Of a stretch of DNA of 64,000 nucleotides, positions 50,183-59,660 are shown one piece after another. Each line of letters opens with the position of its first letter. The first letter of the stretch is position 1. Origin of the DNA: Solenopsis invicta (Eukaryota > Arthropoda > Insecta > Hymenoptera > Formicidae); the NCBI RefSeq assembly GCF_016802725.1, contig NC_052667.1, positions 24,760,346 through 24,824,345 on the forward strand, given 5' to 3'. Under the pieces are notes generated by a model, which worked only from the letters and a program-made list of their open reading frames with translations, made no database searches and was not told the DNA's origin. The translations under genes were made by a program, and so were the position numbers.

Positions 50183-51533
50183 GAACTCGAAAAGCATGTC
50201 GTCTGCGACTGTTGGCACACCTGACGAAAAGAGCGCGCGTACATACACGAAATCAATTTCAAATCGTTGCTAATCTACCTGCTTTTGCGTGACTAATTGA
50301 TTCTTGTTGCATTGCATCGATGACAATTTATGCGAACGCGAACTAGGAGGAAATATTGAATCTTGGAGGCGAGTAAACAGTAGATGCAAATGAATTGACT
50401 CACCATTCGTTCCGTCTAGCTCGGTCCAGTTCCATCTCGGCTGCAGCTCGATCGAACGTTCGAGATTCAAGATCCTTCTCACGACGATCCTCCTCTTGAT
50501 TCACACTTGGTACGAATGCACGATCCTTCGTTTTCGGCACTCTCCAAACACTCCTGGTACTTACACATGTCTAAAACTCGGGACACGATACGAGGCAACG
50601 AAGATCGAAGATGCGAAACGCGACTGAACGCGACACGATTTTTGCACCATGCATCGTAGCCGACACGACGGACGTTGGTACGAACGCCCGACACTTCATT
50701 TTCGGCATTCCACGGCACTCTCGAAATACTCACTCGCGTTAAAAATTCCTACGAGTCAACGCGGATGCGAGTCAATATACGTTGCGACGTGTCGCGACCT
50801 TCCGCTGTCCCGCCTAACCAACCGTCTGCTGCTACTGCGTAGCGGCGTGAGTGGCGTGACTGGCGCGTGGTCGCGCCTGCGCGCCGCTACCGCCGCTGCT
50901 TCGCAGTATCAGCAGACGGTCGGTTAGGCGGGACGGCGAAAGATCCAGTGCGTCGCAGCGCATGACTCGCGTCCTCATCGTTCCGTACAAATTTTTAACG
51001 CGAGTATTTCGAGAGTGCCATAGAATGACAAAAGTGTCGAGCGTATGTACATACCAACATCCGTCGTGTCGAACACAATTCATGGTGCGAAGTCGTGTCG
51101 CGTTCAATCGTGTTTCGTATCTTCTCCGTTGTTTCGTTTTCCGAGTTTTCGACGCGTGTAAGTACCGAGAAATGGCGAAAGCGAAGCATCGCGTGTTACC
51201 AAGACGAATCGTCGTAAGGAGGATCTTGGATTTCGAATGTACGTTCGACAGCTGCGGCCGAGACGAAGTTGGATGAAGCGACCAGCGGCGACCGGTGAGT
51301 CAATTCATTTATATCTACATTTTATTCGCCTCCAAGATTCAGTATACGCTCCTCGTGCCGATTGCGTTCGCATAAATTATCGTCGATGCGACACAAGAAT
51401 CAATTAATCAATTAGTCGAGCAAAATTTAAATGGGTAGATAGCAACGATGAAGTTGATTTCATGTTGTACGCGCGCTCAGCGCTTCCTTCGTCAGGTATG
51501 CCAACAGTCGTGAGCGACATGCTTTTCGAGTTC
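50183..51533. repeat. 1.35-kb imperfect palindrome (inverted repeat) beside the EXOSC7 start
   Basis: The left arm begins GAACTCGAAAAGCATGTCG and the right arm ends CGACATGCTTTTCGAGTTC. Correspondence continues through the whole interval to a centre near 50860, where GTCTGCTGCTACTGCG faces CGCAGTATCAGCAGAC and a GGCGCG/CGCGCC mini-hairpin forms the tip. Arms are about 650 bp and roughly 80 percent alike by eye, with indels. Both arms carry an outward-facing GGTGAGTCAATTCATTT, which looks like a splice donor. The arms are GC- and CpG-rich compared with the AT-rich flank to the right. No transposase or protein family is encoded, and no clear target duplication was seen. Confidence 0.88.
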
Positions 51534-53498
51534 TAACCTGTACAATTGGTGTCGTGTATATTCAGTGTCCATGTTATGTTATAAAAATAACGTTACGAAA
51601 AATCGTATCTACTAAATTAACTAAATCGTGGGCATGGCCACTCAGATTTTTCTCTGATAAAATGTTAGATTTTTATAAATGAATTACAAAATATTATAAA
51701 AGATACAAATTTTCGTCTACTTACGCAGTAAAAGGTATGTAAATAATACAATATCTTAAGTCTAAAATTTTTTAAATGTGAGTTTTAATGAAAATTATTC
51801 TCATTTTTATACGAATTGGTACATTTAGAAATACTCAAACAGTCTAGATCTCTTGGAATTTTTCAGTAATGTGAATTCTGAAGATTTCTCATATTCCATA
51901 ATAATTTCTAAAAAATATAATACTTTTAACTTTTTCAGATTTTATAACATTTCATCAGAAATTATGGAACAAAAAATCTTAGAAATCTTAAAATATTTTA
52001 TAATTAATTTATATATATATAATTGAAAAAAGATATAAACTTTTTGAGTATTTCTGAATTAAGTGTCCCAATTTGTATAAAAAATCTGAGAAAATGATAA
52101 AAATGCACAGAAATTCTGAGTTTGGAAAATCATACAAAAAATAGAAAAAAATTTCACCAGGAAAAATCAATACATTAGGCTAATTTTTTTTAATTCATTA
52201 ATTAATCCATTTTATGTACAGCTTTTATAGAACAAAGTTAGATTTGCACATGATGAGATCACTGAATGAAAAAATCATATATTATTCTATTTTTATCTAT
52301 TAGCCTCATTAATTGATTTTTCTACAAATTATGTCGTTTTCTATAGATTTTTGTGTACGCATTACGCGATCAGGATATACCTTAAACAGATTTCAAACAT
52401 TTTTTTAGATACTTCGAATATCATTAGGGAGAAATGTATAGATATTTTTTACATGGTTTAAAGTATAAGAATGCAAATATAATGACAATGAAAATTAATA
52501 TGACGATAAAATACAAAAAGAGATTTTAAAGAATTTTTTTATAAAAGAAGACAAATTTAAATATTTTTTGAAATATTGAAGTACTTAGAAAGCAAATCTT
52601 CACCAACACAGATTATCGCTTTATTATCTTACACGATCAAAGTTTTGCTTTCATTACAACTGATTTGAATGCTTTTAGAACATTCTTACTTAGGCCAATC
52701 AAAAAATTCCTTTGCAAAAGACTATCATCTTTTGAAATATACAAGACATACAAAGATAATCAGGTTGCTGAAATTAAATTTTTATATAACAATAATTATT
52801 ATTTTATATGGAGAAAATAAATTATAACTTATTCAACAAAAGAAGTCCTTTACTTTCATTTGTAATGTAAACAAATGTACATTTATGAAATGATAGAAAT
52901 AAACTTGGTTATAGAGTTGCTGTCAAAATGTGTTTGTATTAACAATTTGTTAGCAAATTGTTATCCTGGATGGTATTAATCAATAAATTAATCGCCAATT
53001 AACTTAATAAAACATATCTGGCGATACGAGATTAATTATAAATTAATAGAAATTTATTTTTTTACAATTTTTTACAAAAATAAACATTTTGGTTCTTAAT
53101 CCGTCACTCTTCATAGATTCACTTTGTATACAGGATCCACATCACAGACACTTGACGTTTATCTGATATCCAATAGGAGATAAGATTCTCATAACACTTT
53201 TATCTCTAGAAAACGTATTCTTTTATTGAATATCAAACATTATACATCTTATGTCAATGGTGTGAATCCTGCATTGCACAGGATACACTGCATCCTTGTT
53301 TCCTCTTCGATATCTTTGGAAAAGACAACATCGCAAAAGAAAAGACCCATTTTACATTATTATCCTCTTGTTGAGGACACTCGTCTTCATTGCTGGAATC
53401 TTGCAAATTAGAATCACTGGAATCAGTATATTGGATCTTCTTGGATTTTGTTTCACAAACGAGTGTTGCATCTCTCAAGTGAGCTTTTCATATTTGCT
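51534..53498. other. AT-rich intergenic DNA
   Basis: No gene is recognised. It contains a large degenerate inverted repeat (about 51645-52170) and otherwise unstructured AT-rich sequence between the palindrome and the pogo-like gene. A short acidic open frame on the minus strand lies at about 53340-53478 (see the 53499-53620 entry). Confidence 0.6.
51645..52170. mobile_element. Degenerate inverted-repeat element
   Basis: TTTTTATACGAATTGGTAC and AGAAATACTCAAA (51808-51840) face TTTGAGTATTTCTGAATTAA and CCAATTTGTATAAAAA (52040-52083). Weaker complementarity extends outward. It has no ORF and is probably an old non-autonomous element. The ends are uncertain. Confidence 0.5.
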
Positions 53499-53620
53499 TT
53501 ACGTGGTGGAAAAATCTGGTTCTGGGAGCCACACTGTTGTGAAGTCATCATCATCATCTTCTTTTTTGATAATGATATCGAGATTGATGTCGTCAGAAGA
53601 TACAGTGTCTGTAGATGATC
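53499..53620 (-). CDS. Possible acidic 3' exon near the pogo-like gene
   Basis: On the minus strand a strong acceptor (TCTACTTTTTTTACAG, AG at 53622-53621) precedes an open segment of 39 codons ending in TAA. It contains SSDDINLDIIIKKEDDDDF and WLPEPDF. Acidic tails with a KxED sumoylation-like motif (IKKED) are common in proteins derived from DNA transposons. It lies 380 bp beyond the stop of the 585-aa ORF, so it would be used only if splicing skipped that stop. A further acidic stretch (SDSNLQDSSNEDECPQQED, frame at about 53340-53478) follows in another frame. Nothing shows that either is translated. Confidence 0.22.
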
Positions 53621-53927
53621 CTGTAAAAAAAGTAGACATATGCAGAATTATTCATATGTTTGTCTAATAACAATTGGAAAAGTAGGCTATGTGAATCCGA
53701 TGAAATAAAACTAAGTTCTAAAATATACAATAAAAGGTGGGGCAAGACGAGGTAGTTAAGGTGTGATAATGAATAAAAGCTAGATTTTTATAATCAACGA
53801 ATCATCTGTACTTCCTAAATATTCTTTAGATATCAATCTTTCAATATAACTATCCTTAAATAAAATCTTCAGAGAATTATAAATTTTATTGAAAAAAAAG
53901 AAAACAAAAATAAAAAAGACATTTCTC

Positions 53928-53978
53928 CCCATCTTGTTCCACGGATGGATAAATCGGAGTGTCTCCGTAGACAAGATG
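53928..53978. repeat. Short inverted repeat after the pogo-like stop
   Basis: CCCCATCTTGT and ACAAGATGGGG are perfect 11-bp inverted copies 29 bp apart. They lie 22 bp beyond the 3' end of the 585-aa frame. They could be a fold in the 3' UTR or part of an element terminus. Confidence 0.6.
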
Positions 53979-53999
53979 GGGTACTTATGTGTTTTTAGC

Positions 54000-55757
54000 T
54001 TAACTCTTTCTCATACGTTTCTTTGGCTCCTTTCTTCGCAATTTTATAGTTTGTACATTTCTTCTTCTTTTCTTCACTTTTTTTCTCTCTGTCTTTTTTT
54101 TCGTTATTATATTTTCTTGTAGTTTATTTTTATGCGGTGAGGATGTTATTATTGCAGTTTTTTCACGTTTTTCTAACAGTAAAGGCGTTAGTTCTTTAGG
54201 GCTAACTAATTGAAAAGAAGTATTTTTTTCTGATTTTATAATCTTATTCCGTTGCTGATCAGGCCAAAATGAACAACCCGGTTGAGTGTTATCTAAATTT
54301 ATGATCTGTTTTTCGATCGATTGAACTGGTTGTGTGATATTTAAAGGATCTATGATCTGTTCTTCATCTGACTTGGCTGGTTGTGTAACATTTAAACAAT
54401 CTATAATCTGTTCTTCAGTTGGTTGTGTGATATTTAAAGGATCTATGATCTGTTCTTCATCTGACCTGACTGCTTGTGTGACATTTAAACGATCTATAAT
54501 CTGTTCTTCAGCTGGCGGTGTGATATTTAAAGGAATATCCGCTGTAAAAGATGCTATAAGATCAAGTTCTGTAAAAACAGTGATATCAAGTGGCCAGATC
54601 CCACATTTTTTGAAACCGTTAATAGCAGTTGACATATTTGCAGCCTGAGCAAAAGCTTTGCCAAACAACTCTGCCACTTGATATGTATCAACAACGCGCC
54701 CAGGATTTGAGCAAAGCCATGAAGAAATAGCTTGATCATAGTAAGTGCTTAAAGGTTTCATAAAAACCTCAAGTGGCTGAAGGCGATGTATAGTGTGAGA
54801 TGGAAAGCACAGTATGATTACACCATTTGCTCTTGCTTTGTCAATTAGTTCTATACTCTTTGTGTGAATGCAATCTCCATCCAGAAGTAACAAAACGGGA
54901 CGATTTTTAGATGCAGTGCTGAAAGTTACGAATTTCCTAAACCATTGTAAGAATAGCTCAGTTGTCATCCATCCAGTGTCACTACATACACCCCAAGTAC
55001 CCGGGGGAGCATTTACCATTAATTCTGGTTTTATCCTGTTACAAGGAAACACTAACATTGGAGGTATGTAATGTCCAGTCGCGCTGAAACATATTTCGGT
55101 TGTGATCGTCGTATCTTGTTCAGCAGAAACCAATGCATTCCCTTGTTTTCGTCTTTTTTGCGTTATTATTTTAGATTTTGTTTTCGGGGCAATTGATATT
55201 CCGATTTCGTCACAATTGTATACACGATCAGCAGTTAATTGGTATTTGTCATAGATCTCACTTAATAATTTGTAGAAACTTTCAACAGCAACTTTATTAA
55301 AACCTGCTGATGTGCTTTCAGGTTTTCTAATCGCCAAATCTGGATGACGTTTCAAAAATCTACGTAACCAGTCATTGCCAGCTTTACCTTTACTTTCATT
55401 AAAAGGATGTTTTTTCTTGGTTTTCGTTGCTAATTGGTACACTAAAATCTTTAAATCGTTAGTTGTGAGCCCATAAAATCTGCATTCCATTTCTTTTAAA
55501 TATTCAACCAGTTCAGCTTCTTCTTTAGCTGAAAATGTAGGAGACTTTGGCCCTAAAGGTACTTTGATTTCTTGACAGAAGTCTTTATTTTCACGTGCTT
55601 TTTTTACTTTTCTTTCTAATGTAGACTGTGGCACAGAATATGTTTTCGCCGCTAAGTAATAACCCATCTTTCTTTCTAATACAGCAGTAATTGCGTTACG
55701 CATTGTTTCTTCTGACCAATTTCCTCGATCCGTCTTACGTTTATAATTTCTAACCAT
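54000..55757 (-). CDS. Intact pogo/Tigger-like (DDE_1) transposase-derived protein, 585 aa
   Basis: A single uninterrupted frame. Domains: a pipsqueak-type HTH (about 11-55, RGNWSEETMRNAITAVLE...STLERKVKKAR), a CENP-B/Tc5-type HTH (about 75-145, with WLRRFLKRHPDLAIRKPE), and a DDE_1 RNase H-fold domain (about 160-390). Candidate catalytic residues are D183 (NCDEIG), D293 (LLLLDGDC) and E330 (LQPLEVF). The family usually has Asp at the third site, as in QPLD of the neighbouring relic, and DGH rather than DGD at the second. Residues 417-487 hold five EEQIID-L-N-TQP repeats, and the tail (553-584) is Lys/Arg-rich, NLS-like. The start chosen is ATG at 55757, because TTGTGTTTTAG|G directly before it is a good splice acceptor. 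The in-frame ATG 13 codons upstream (55796) would lie in that intron. It may be a live transposase or a domesticated DNA-binding gene. Confidence 0.88.
   Translation of the reverse strand: MVRNYKRKTDRGNWSEETMRNAITAVLERKMGYYLAAKTYSVPQSTLERKVKKARENKDFCQEIKVPLGPKSPTFSAKEEAELVEYLKEMECRFYGLTTNDLKILVYQLATKTKKKHPFNESKGKAGNDWLRRFLKRHPDLAIRKPESTSAGFNKVAVESFYKLLSEIYDKYQLTADRVYNCDEIGISIAPKTKSKIITQKRRKQGNALVSAEQDTTITTEICFSATGHYIPPMLVFPCNRIKPELMVNAPPGTWGVCSDTGWMTTELFLQWFRKFVTFSTASKNRPVLLLLDGDCIHTKSIELIDKARANGVIILCFPSHTIHRLQPLEVFMKPLSTYYDQAISSWLCSNPGRVVDTYQVAELFGKAFAQAANMSTAINGFKKCGIWPLDITVFTELDLIASFTADIPLNITPPAEEQIIDRLNVTQAVRSDEEQIIDPLNITQPTEEQIIDCLNVTQPAKSDEEQIIDPLNITQPVQSIEKQIINLDNTQPGCSFWPDQQRNKIIKSEKNTSFQLVSPKELTPLLLEKREKTAIITSSPHKNKLQENIITKKKTERKKVKKRRRNVQTIKLRRKEPKKRMRKS
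54318..54535. repeat. 93-bp (31-codon) in-frame tandem repeat in the pogo-like gene
   Basis: The block GGATCTATGATCTGTTCTTC recurs exactly 93 bp apart (54346 and 54439), and half-unit copies (CTATAATCTGTTCTTCAG) alternate with it. The protein therefore alternates EEQIIDPLNITQP and EEQIIDxLNVTQ units. The frame is kept throughout. Confidence 0.85.
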
Positions 55758-55760
55758 CCT

Positions 55761-57291
55761 AAAACACAAAGAAAAAATGATAAAAATAGTTATCAATGTA
55801 ACTTTATGTTTAGATATTTCTTAATCCTTATGCAGGCGTGTGGAGGCTAAATTGACCCAGTCATATGAATAAATGTTTCTCCGTTTCGCTTTTGTTTATA
55901 ACTTTACCACTCTGAGTATTTCTATCTTCCTTCTACACTTTAGTCTTAACTTCAGCCAAGTAGCAGCATCTTTAACGCTCGAATATTTTAGCTATAAACA
56001 ATTCTTTTATCACTTGGATCAATTTGACCCCCAAACAACCATGTACATAACTTTTTATGCAATTCGGTATATTGTTTCAAAGTTTTTCATTTTTAGTTTT
56101 CAGATTTTTTTAGTTTATTTTTACATTTCTATTAATTTTTTCGATTATAAACATATATTTTATTTTGTATATTAATAACTTTTATTTTTAATAAACAGAT
56201 GATAATTGCTATTTTCAATTATTTTTAATAGTAAAAATGTATATTAATGTTTTCAGATTTTTGTAATATGAGTGTGTATTTTAAATTAATATACGAGACA
56301 AACATGTATATATTTATAAAATAAAGATACTATAATATTACATCATTTCCGAATTATTACTGACTTTAAACAATCACATTATTTAAGTAATAGTCATTTT
56401 ATGTGTTTGTGCTTTAACTTGAAGTGTAATAACAATTGAAATTTATTCAATCATTTTAAATGTCTGTATTTATTAACTTAAAGCTATGAGTTTATTAGTC
56501 AAAATGCTACGTAAAGAAATAATTTTAGAAATATAATTGTTTTTTAATTTCCTATACTTGCAAACTATTATTTCTTTAAAATATTTGTCAATTTATATAA
56601 TACTACTTATAAATAAAAATAAAAAACTTATATATAAAGTATATAACGTTATATATAAAGTATAAATAAATTAAAGTGTAGGTCAATTTGATCCCCACGC
56701 GATTATTTGGTGCTGATTAAAAAGTGACTTTTTGTAATAATGAATGTTTTTTAAAACACAACTTAAATTACTGTTGTATTGTGTCAAATGTCATAGGCCC
56801 ATGTATACAGTCAAAGGATTAATGTTTTTTTTTTGTCGATTTATACATTTTATCTTGATTGTATTGTTTTGCTCCTTCTTGTCTAATCAAAATAGCAATA
56901 ATTTTCTAAACATTTTACGTAGACTTTTAAGTAGAAAATAACATTCTTATCTTATAGCCTATTAAGTTTTGTCCCAGAAACATAAGCATTCACAAGGGAA
57001 TTATTATAAATTTAATACTAAAGCCTGATTCAGATTTCACGCAGCAAATGGCAAGCGTCGAGTAGCAACAAAACTTGTTGTCCAGGGTTCAATAGTGTTG
57101 AATTTTTGGAAATCGCCAAAAAGTATAAATTATATGGTCTAATTTTCGCTGGGTAACTTTCAATGACCGAGGGGTCACATCTAATACATATGCTCAATAA
57201 TTGTGATTTCTATATTCGAATCGTGCAATACAAGAGATACCTCGTCATTATCCTTATCCTGTCATCTCGTTTTGCCACACTTTCTCTTGTT
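55761..57291. other. AT-rich DNA between the two pogo-like genes
   Basis: No gene was seen. Related ATCAATTTGACCCCC and TCAATTTGATCCCC stretches occur at about 56018 and 56671. If the intact pogo-like gene has a 5' UTR exon, its donor would be here, but no single site stands out. Confidence 0.5.
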
Positions 57292-57610
57292 CAGGGTTGG
57301 GTAGTACATAGTTAAAAGATAAATAATAAAGTTAAGTTAATTTTTTACTTAACTTTGTTAATTTTAAATGATTTAATATGTAACTTTACTTAGTTATTTT
57401 TTCAAAATAAATAAATTTTATTAACTTTTTTTAAGTTAATTAAAAAAAAAGAAATATTCCTACAAACGAAACAACATTTTTTAATTATTTTATATAAACT
57501 TAGTTTACAAATTTAATAAAATTAAAATTAAAAATTTGTCTGATGAACTACATTATAATAAGTAATTAATTTTAGTTTAGTTAAAACATATATTAACTTA
57601 CCCAACCCTG
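57292..57610. mobile_element. 319-bp MITE with CAGGGTTGGGTA termini
   Basis: The left CAGGGTTGGGTAGTACATAGT and right TTAACTTACCCAACCCTG are inverted. The interior is AT-rich with repeated GTTAATTTT/AAGTTAA blocks. It forms the 3' boundary of the pogo-like relic: the last relic frame (GQYYQGWVS) runs into the right terminus and stops there. A related left end (AGAGTTGGGTGAGTTAAT) occurs at about 29534. Confidence 0.8.
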
Positions 57611-59059
57611 ATAGTACTGACCTGCTTCTGTTTTAAGTTCATCATAGAACTCCATTTCGATATGTCTTTTTTTCTCATCAAGTTGTTGAACGTTTTCAAC
57701 TTTATCATGATCAGGAATAATTAAGTAATCATCGAGAATGTTTCTGTTTGACATGGAAACATCTGCTTCAGATTCATCAGGCTCATCAGGTTCATCAGAG
57801 GGTTCCATTTTGACATATTTTTCTTCTTGATTAAATTGTTGAATATTTTCAACTCTATCATCATCAGCAGCAAAATCATCATCACCAAAAACGTTTCTGT
57901 CTGGTGGGAAAATGCCTGTCTTTGAAATTATTCACGGCTATTTTATCATTTTGCGCTTTTAAATAAGCTCGCCCAAATAATTCCACAACGTCGAAAGGCC
58001 TCAAACTTCTGTCATTTGTATCATTCCACATCTGGATTTCTTCAGTATAATATGTTTTCAGCAAATCCATAAATGTTTGGTCTAGTGGTTGCATTTTATC
58101 GACACTGTAAGGTGGGAAACTAATCAGATGAACATGATGTTTTTTAGCTAATTCTATAACGTCAATATTCTTCGTGTAGTTGTAGTGTCCATCTAGGACC
58201 AACAGCACAGGTGATCTTTTGTTTGGTTTGATTTTCGAAATAAAATGTTCAAACCACTGTGTGAACAGATCAGTTTGAACCCAGCCAGAGGGGTGACATG
58301 CGAAAATTGATTCAGGAGGTGCTCCTGCCATCAGTTGCTGGCTTATATTCTGCCTTGGAAAGATTATCATCGGAGGAATAAATAAGCCTACCGCACTCAT
58401 ACAAATAATTACTGTGATCAGTAAGCCTTTTTCGGTTGCAGTCAGAGCTGCTATTTGTTTTTCTCCTTTACGACTTACAACATGGGTCTACAGAATAGTT
58501 AAACTTGTTACATCTACATTAAAGACTCTTTCTGCAGGAAATTTGTACCGCAGAAAGAGACCATCGACAATGTCGAAAAATTTAGAGACATTTTTTTTGT
58601 TGAGAAGTCCAGGAGCTTTGGCTTCCGAATAATGGATAACATATTTTTATGCCTCTTCTTGAATCTTCTCAACCAACCCTTTCCAGCGATTTTAGAGTCA
58701 AATGGATTGGAAATGTTGTTTCGGACCGCCAGCTGGTAGGCCATTTGGCGAATATCAGTTCCAGTTATACTATAGAAAAGTGATTCCATATGTTGACAAT
58801 GGACAACCAATTCATCTTCTAACTTTTCTGACAGAACAGTTTTGCCTTCCATTTTCGTTATAGCTGCAATGTTTTCGTCAGGCACATTGGTTTTCACGAG
58901 GCGATAGAGTGTACTTCTAGGGACACCAAACTTGTTTGCAGCTTTCATATATCCCATTTTTTCCTCCCGTACTATCTTAATAGCTTTTGCCATTCTTGAT
59001 GTATCCCACGTTTTTCGTTCCTTTTGATTTGTTGACACTTCTTTATCACGTTTTGGCAT
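57611..59059 (-). pseudogene. Broken pogo/Tigger-like (DDE_1) transposase relic
   Basis: A paralogue of the 585-aa gene 2.3 kb away. The N-terminal frame from ATG 59059 holds a pipsqueak-type HTH (KTWDTSRMAKAIKIVREEK... STLYRLVK) and a Tc5-type HTH (GWLRRFKKRHKNM). The frame shifts near 58618 (about one base lost after IIRKP). The DDE segment continues to NVDVTS, with the first Asp kept and the usual DE lost. An in-frame TAG lies at 58490-58488. The core then runs through LLVLDGHYNY and KMQPLDQTF, keeping the second and third Asp in the usual form. A second shift near 57920 precedes an acidic tail (GDDDFAADDD, KMEPSDEPDEPDES). The 3' end is cut by the MITE at 57610. As in the intact gene, an AG acceptor (CATCCTCTCATAG) lies just before the ATG. 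Confidence 0.88.
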
Positions 59060-59238
59060 CTTTACTATGAGAGGATGTTAAGAAATTATGTATTAGAATA
59101 AGAATGTCTTTATATATCGTTATTTTTTCAGTAATTAAAACTAATTTATCGTTTAGTAATAAAGCATAGAATAGCGTGGAAAGGGATTATGGAATACCAC
59201 GCAATTGAACTGCTCTCCATAATTTTCTCCTAACTAAT

Positions 59239-59660
59239 ATATTGGATTGGTCAAGAATTCTGTGCGGTTTTTTTTCACCTTGGTCAAATTGTTGCAGATG
59301 ATTTCGTACAATGGAGAATGTTTGCAATCTTTTGCGTCTGTAGCATGTATTGGTGTCTCTCGATTCATATTTTTATTTTATCGTTGTCAATCTCAAGTAC
59401 CTGAGTGTGGTTTGTCTGTGATAAAAGAATTTTCGGAACAAAATTTCGCAAATCATTTTCTGACACACGCGTTCTTGCATGGTATTCTCGTCGTAGATTG
59501 CATGTATCTTTTTACAAGTTTCCACGATATTTTTTCCTTTTTTAAAATAAAAAAATATAACATGCCGAAAATATGCTTTTCAGCATATCCGCTTTTTATC
59601 TATTTTCGAAATAATGCCAAATATAAAACAACCAATCTTTATGCGACTTTTTTTTAAACG
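59239..59660. mobile_element. Possible mariner-like remnant
   Basis: ATTGGATTGGTCAAGAATTC followed by TGTGCGGTTTTTTTTCACC resembles the terminal inverted repeats of insect mariner elements (GGTTGGTCAA..GTTCG..CGGTTTTTTTCAC pattern, from general knowledge). The opposite end and a transposase with the mariner D,D34D motif were not found, so at most a fragment remains. Confidence 0.3.

Noticed and set aside
49900..50184. 94-codon plus-strand frame opposite EXOSC7 exon 1
   Set aside because: It is the antisense shadow of the first EXOSC7 exon.
50962..51276. 104-codon frame in the right palindrome arm, similar to the frame in the left arm
   Set aside because: The similarity follows from the inverted repeat itself; neither frame has a domain, and indels between arms break the alignment.
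59247..59657. 136-codon plus-strand open frame
   Set aside because: It has no recognisable domain; the region is better explained as a possible mariner remnant, and the minus strand shows no D,D34D motif either.
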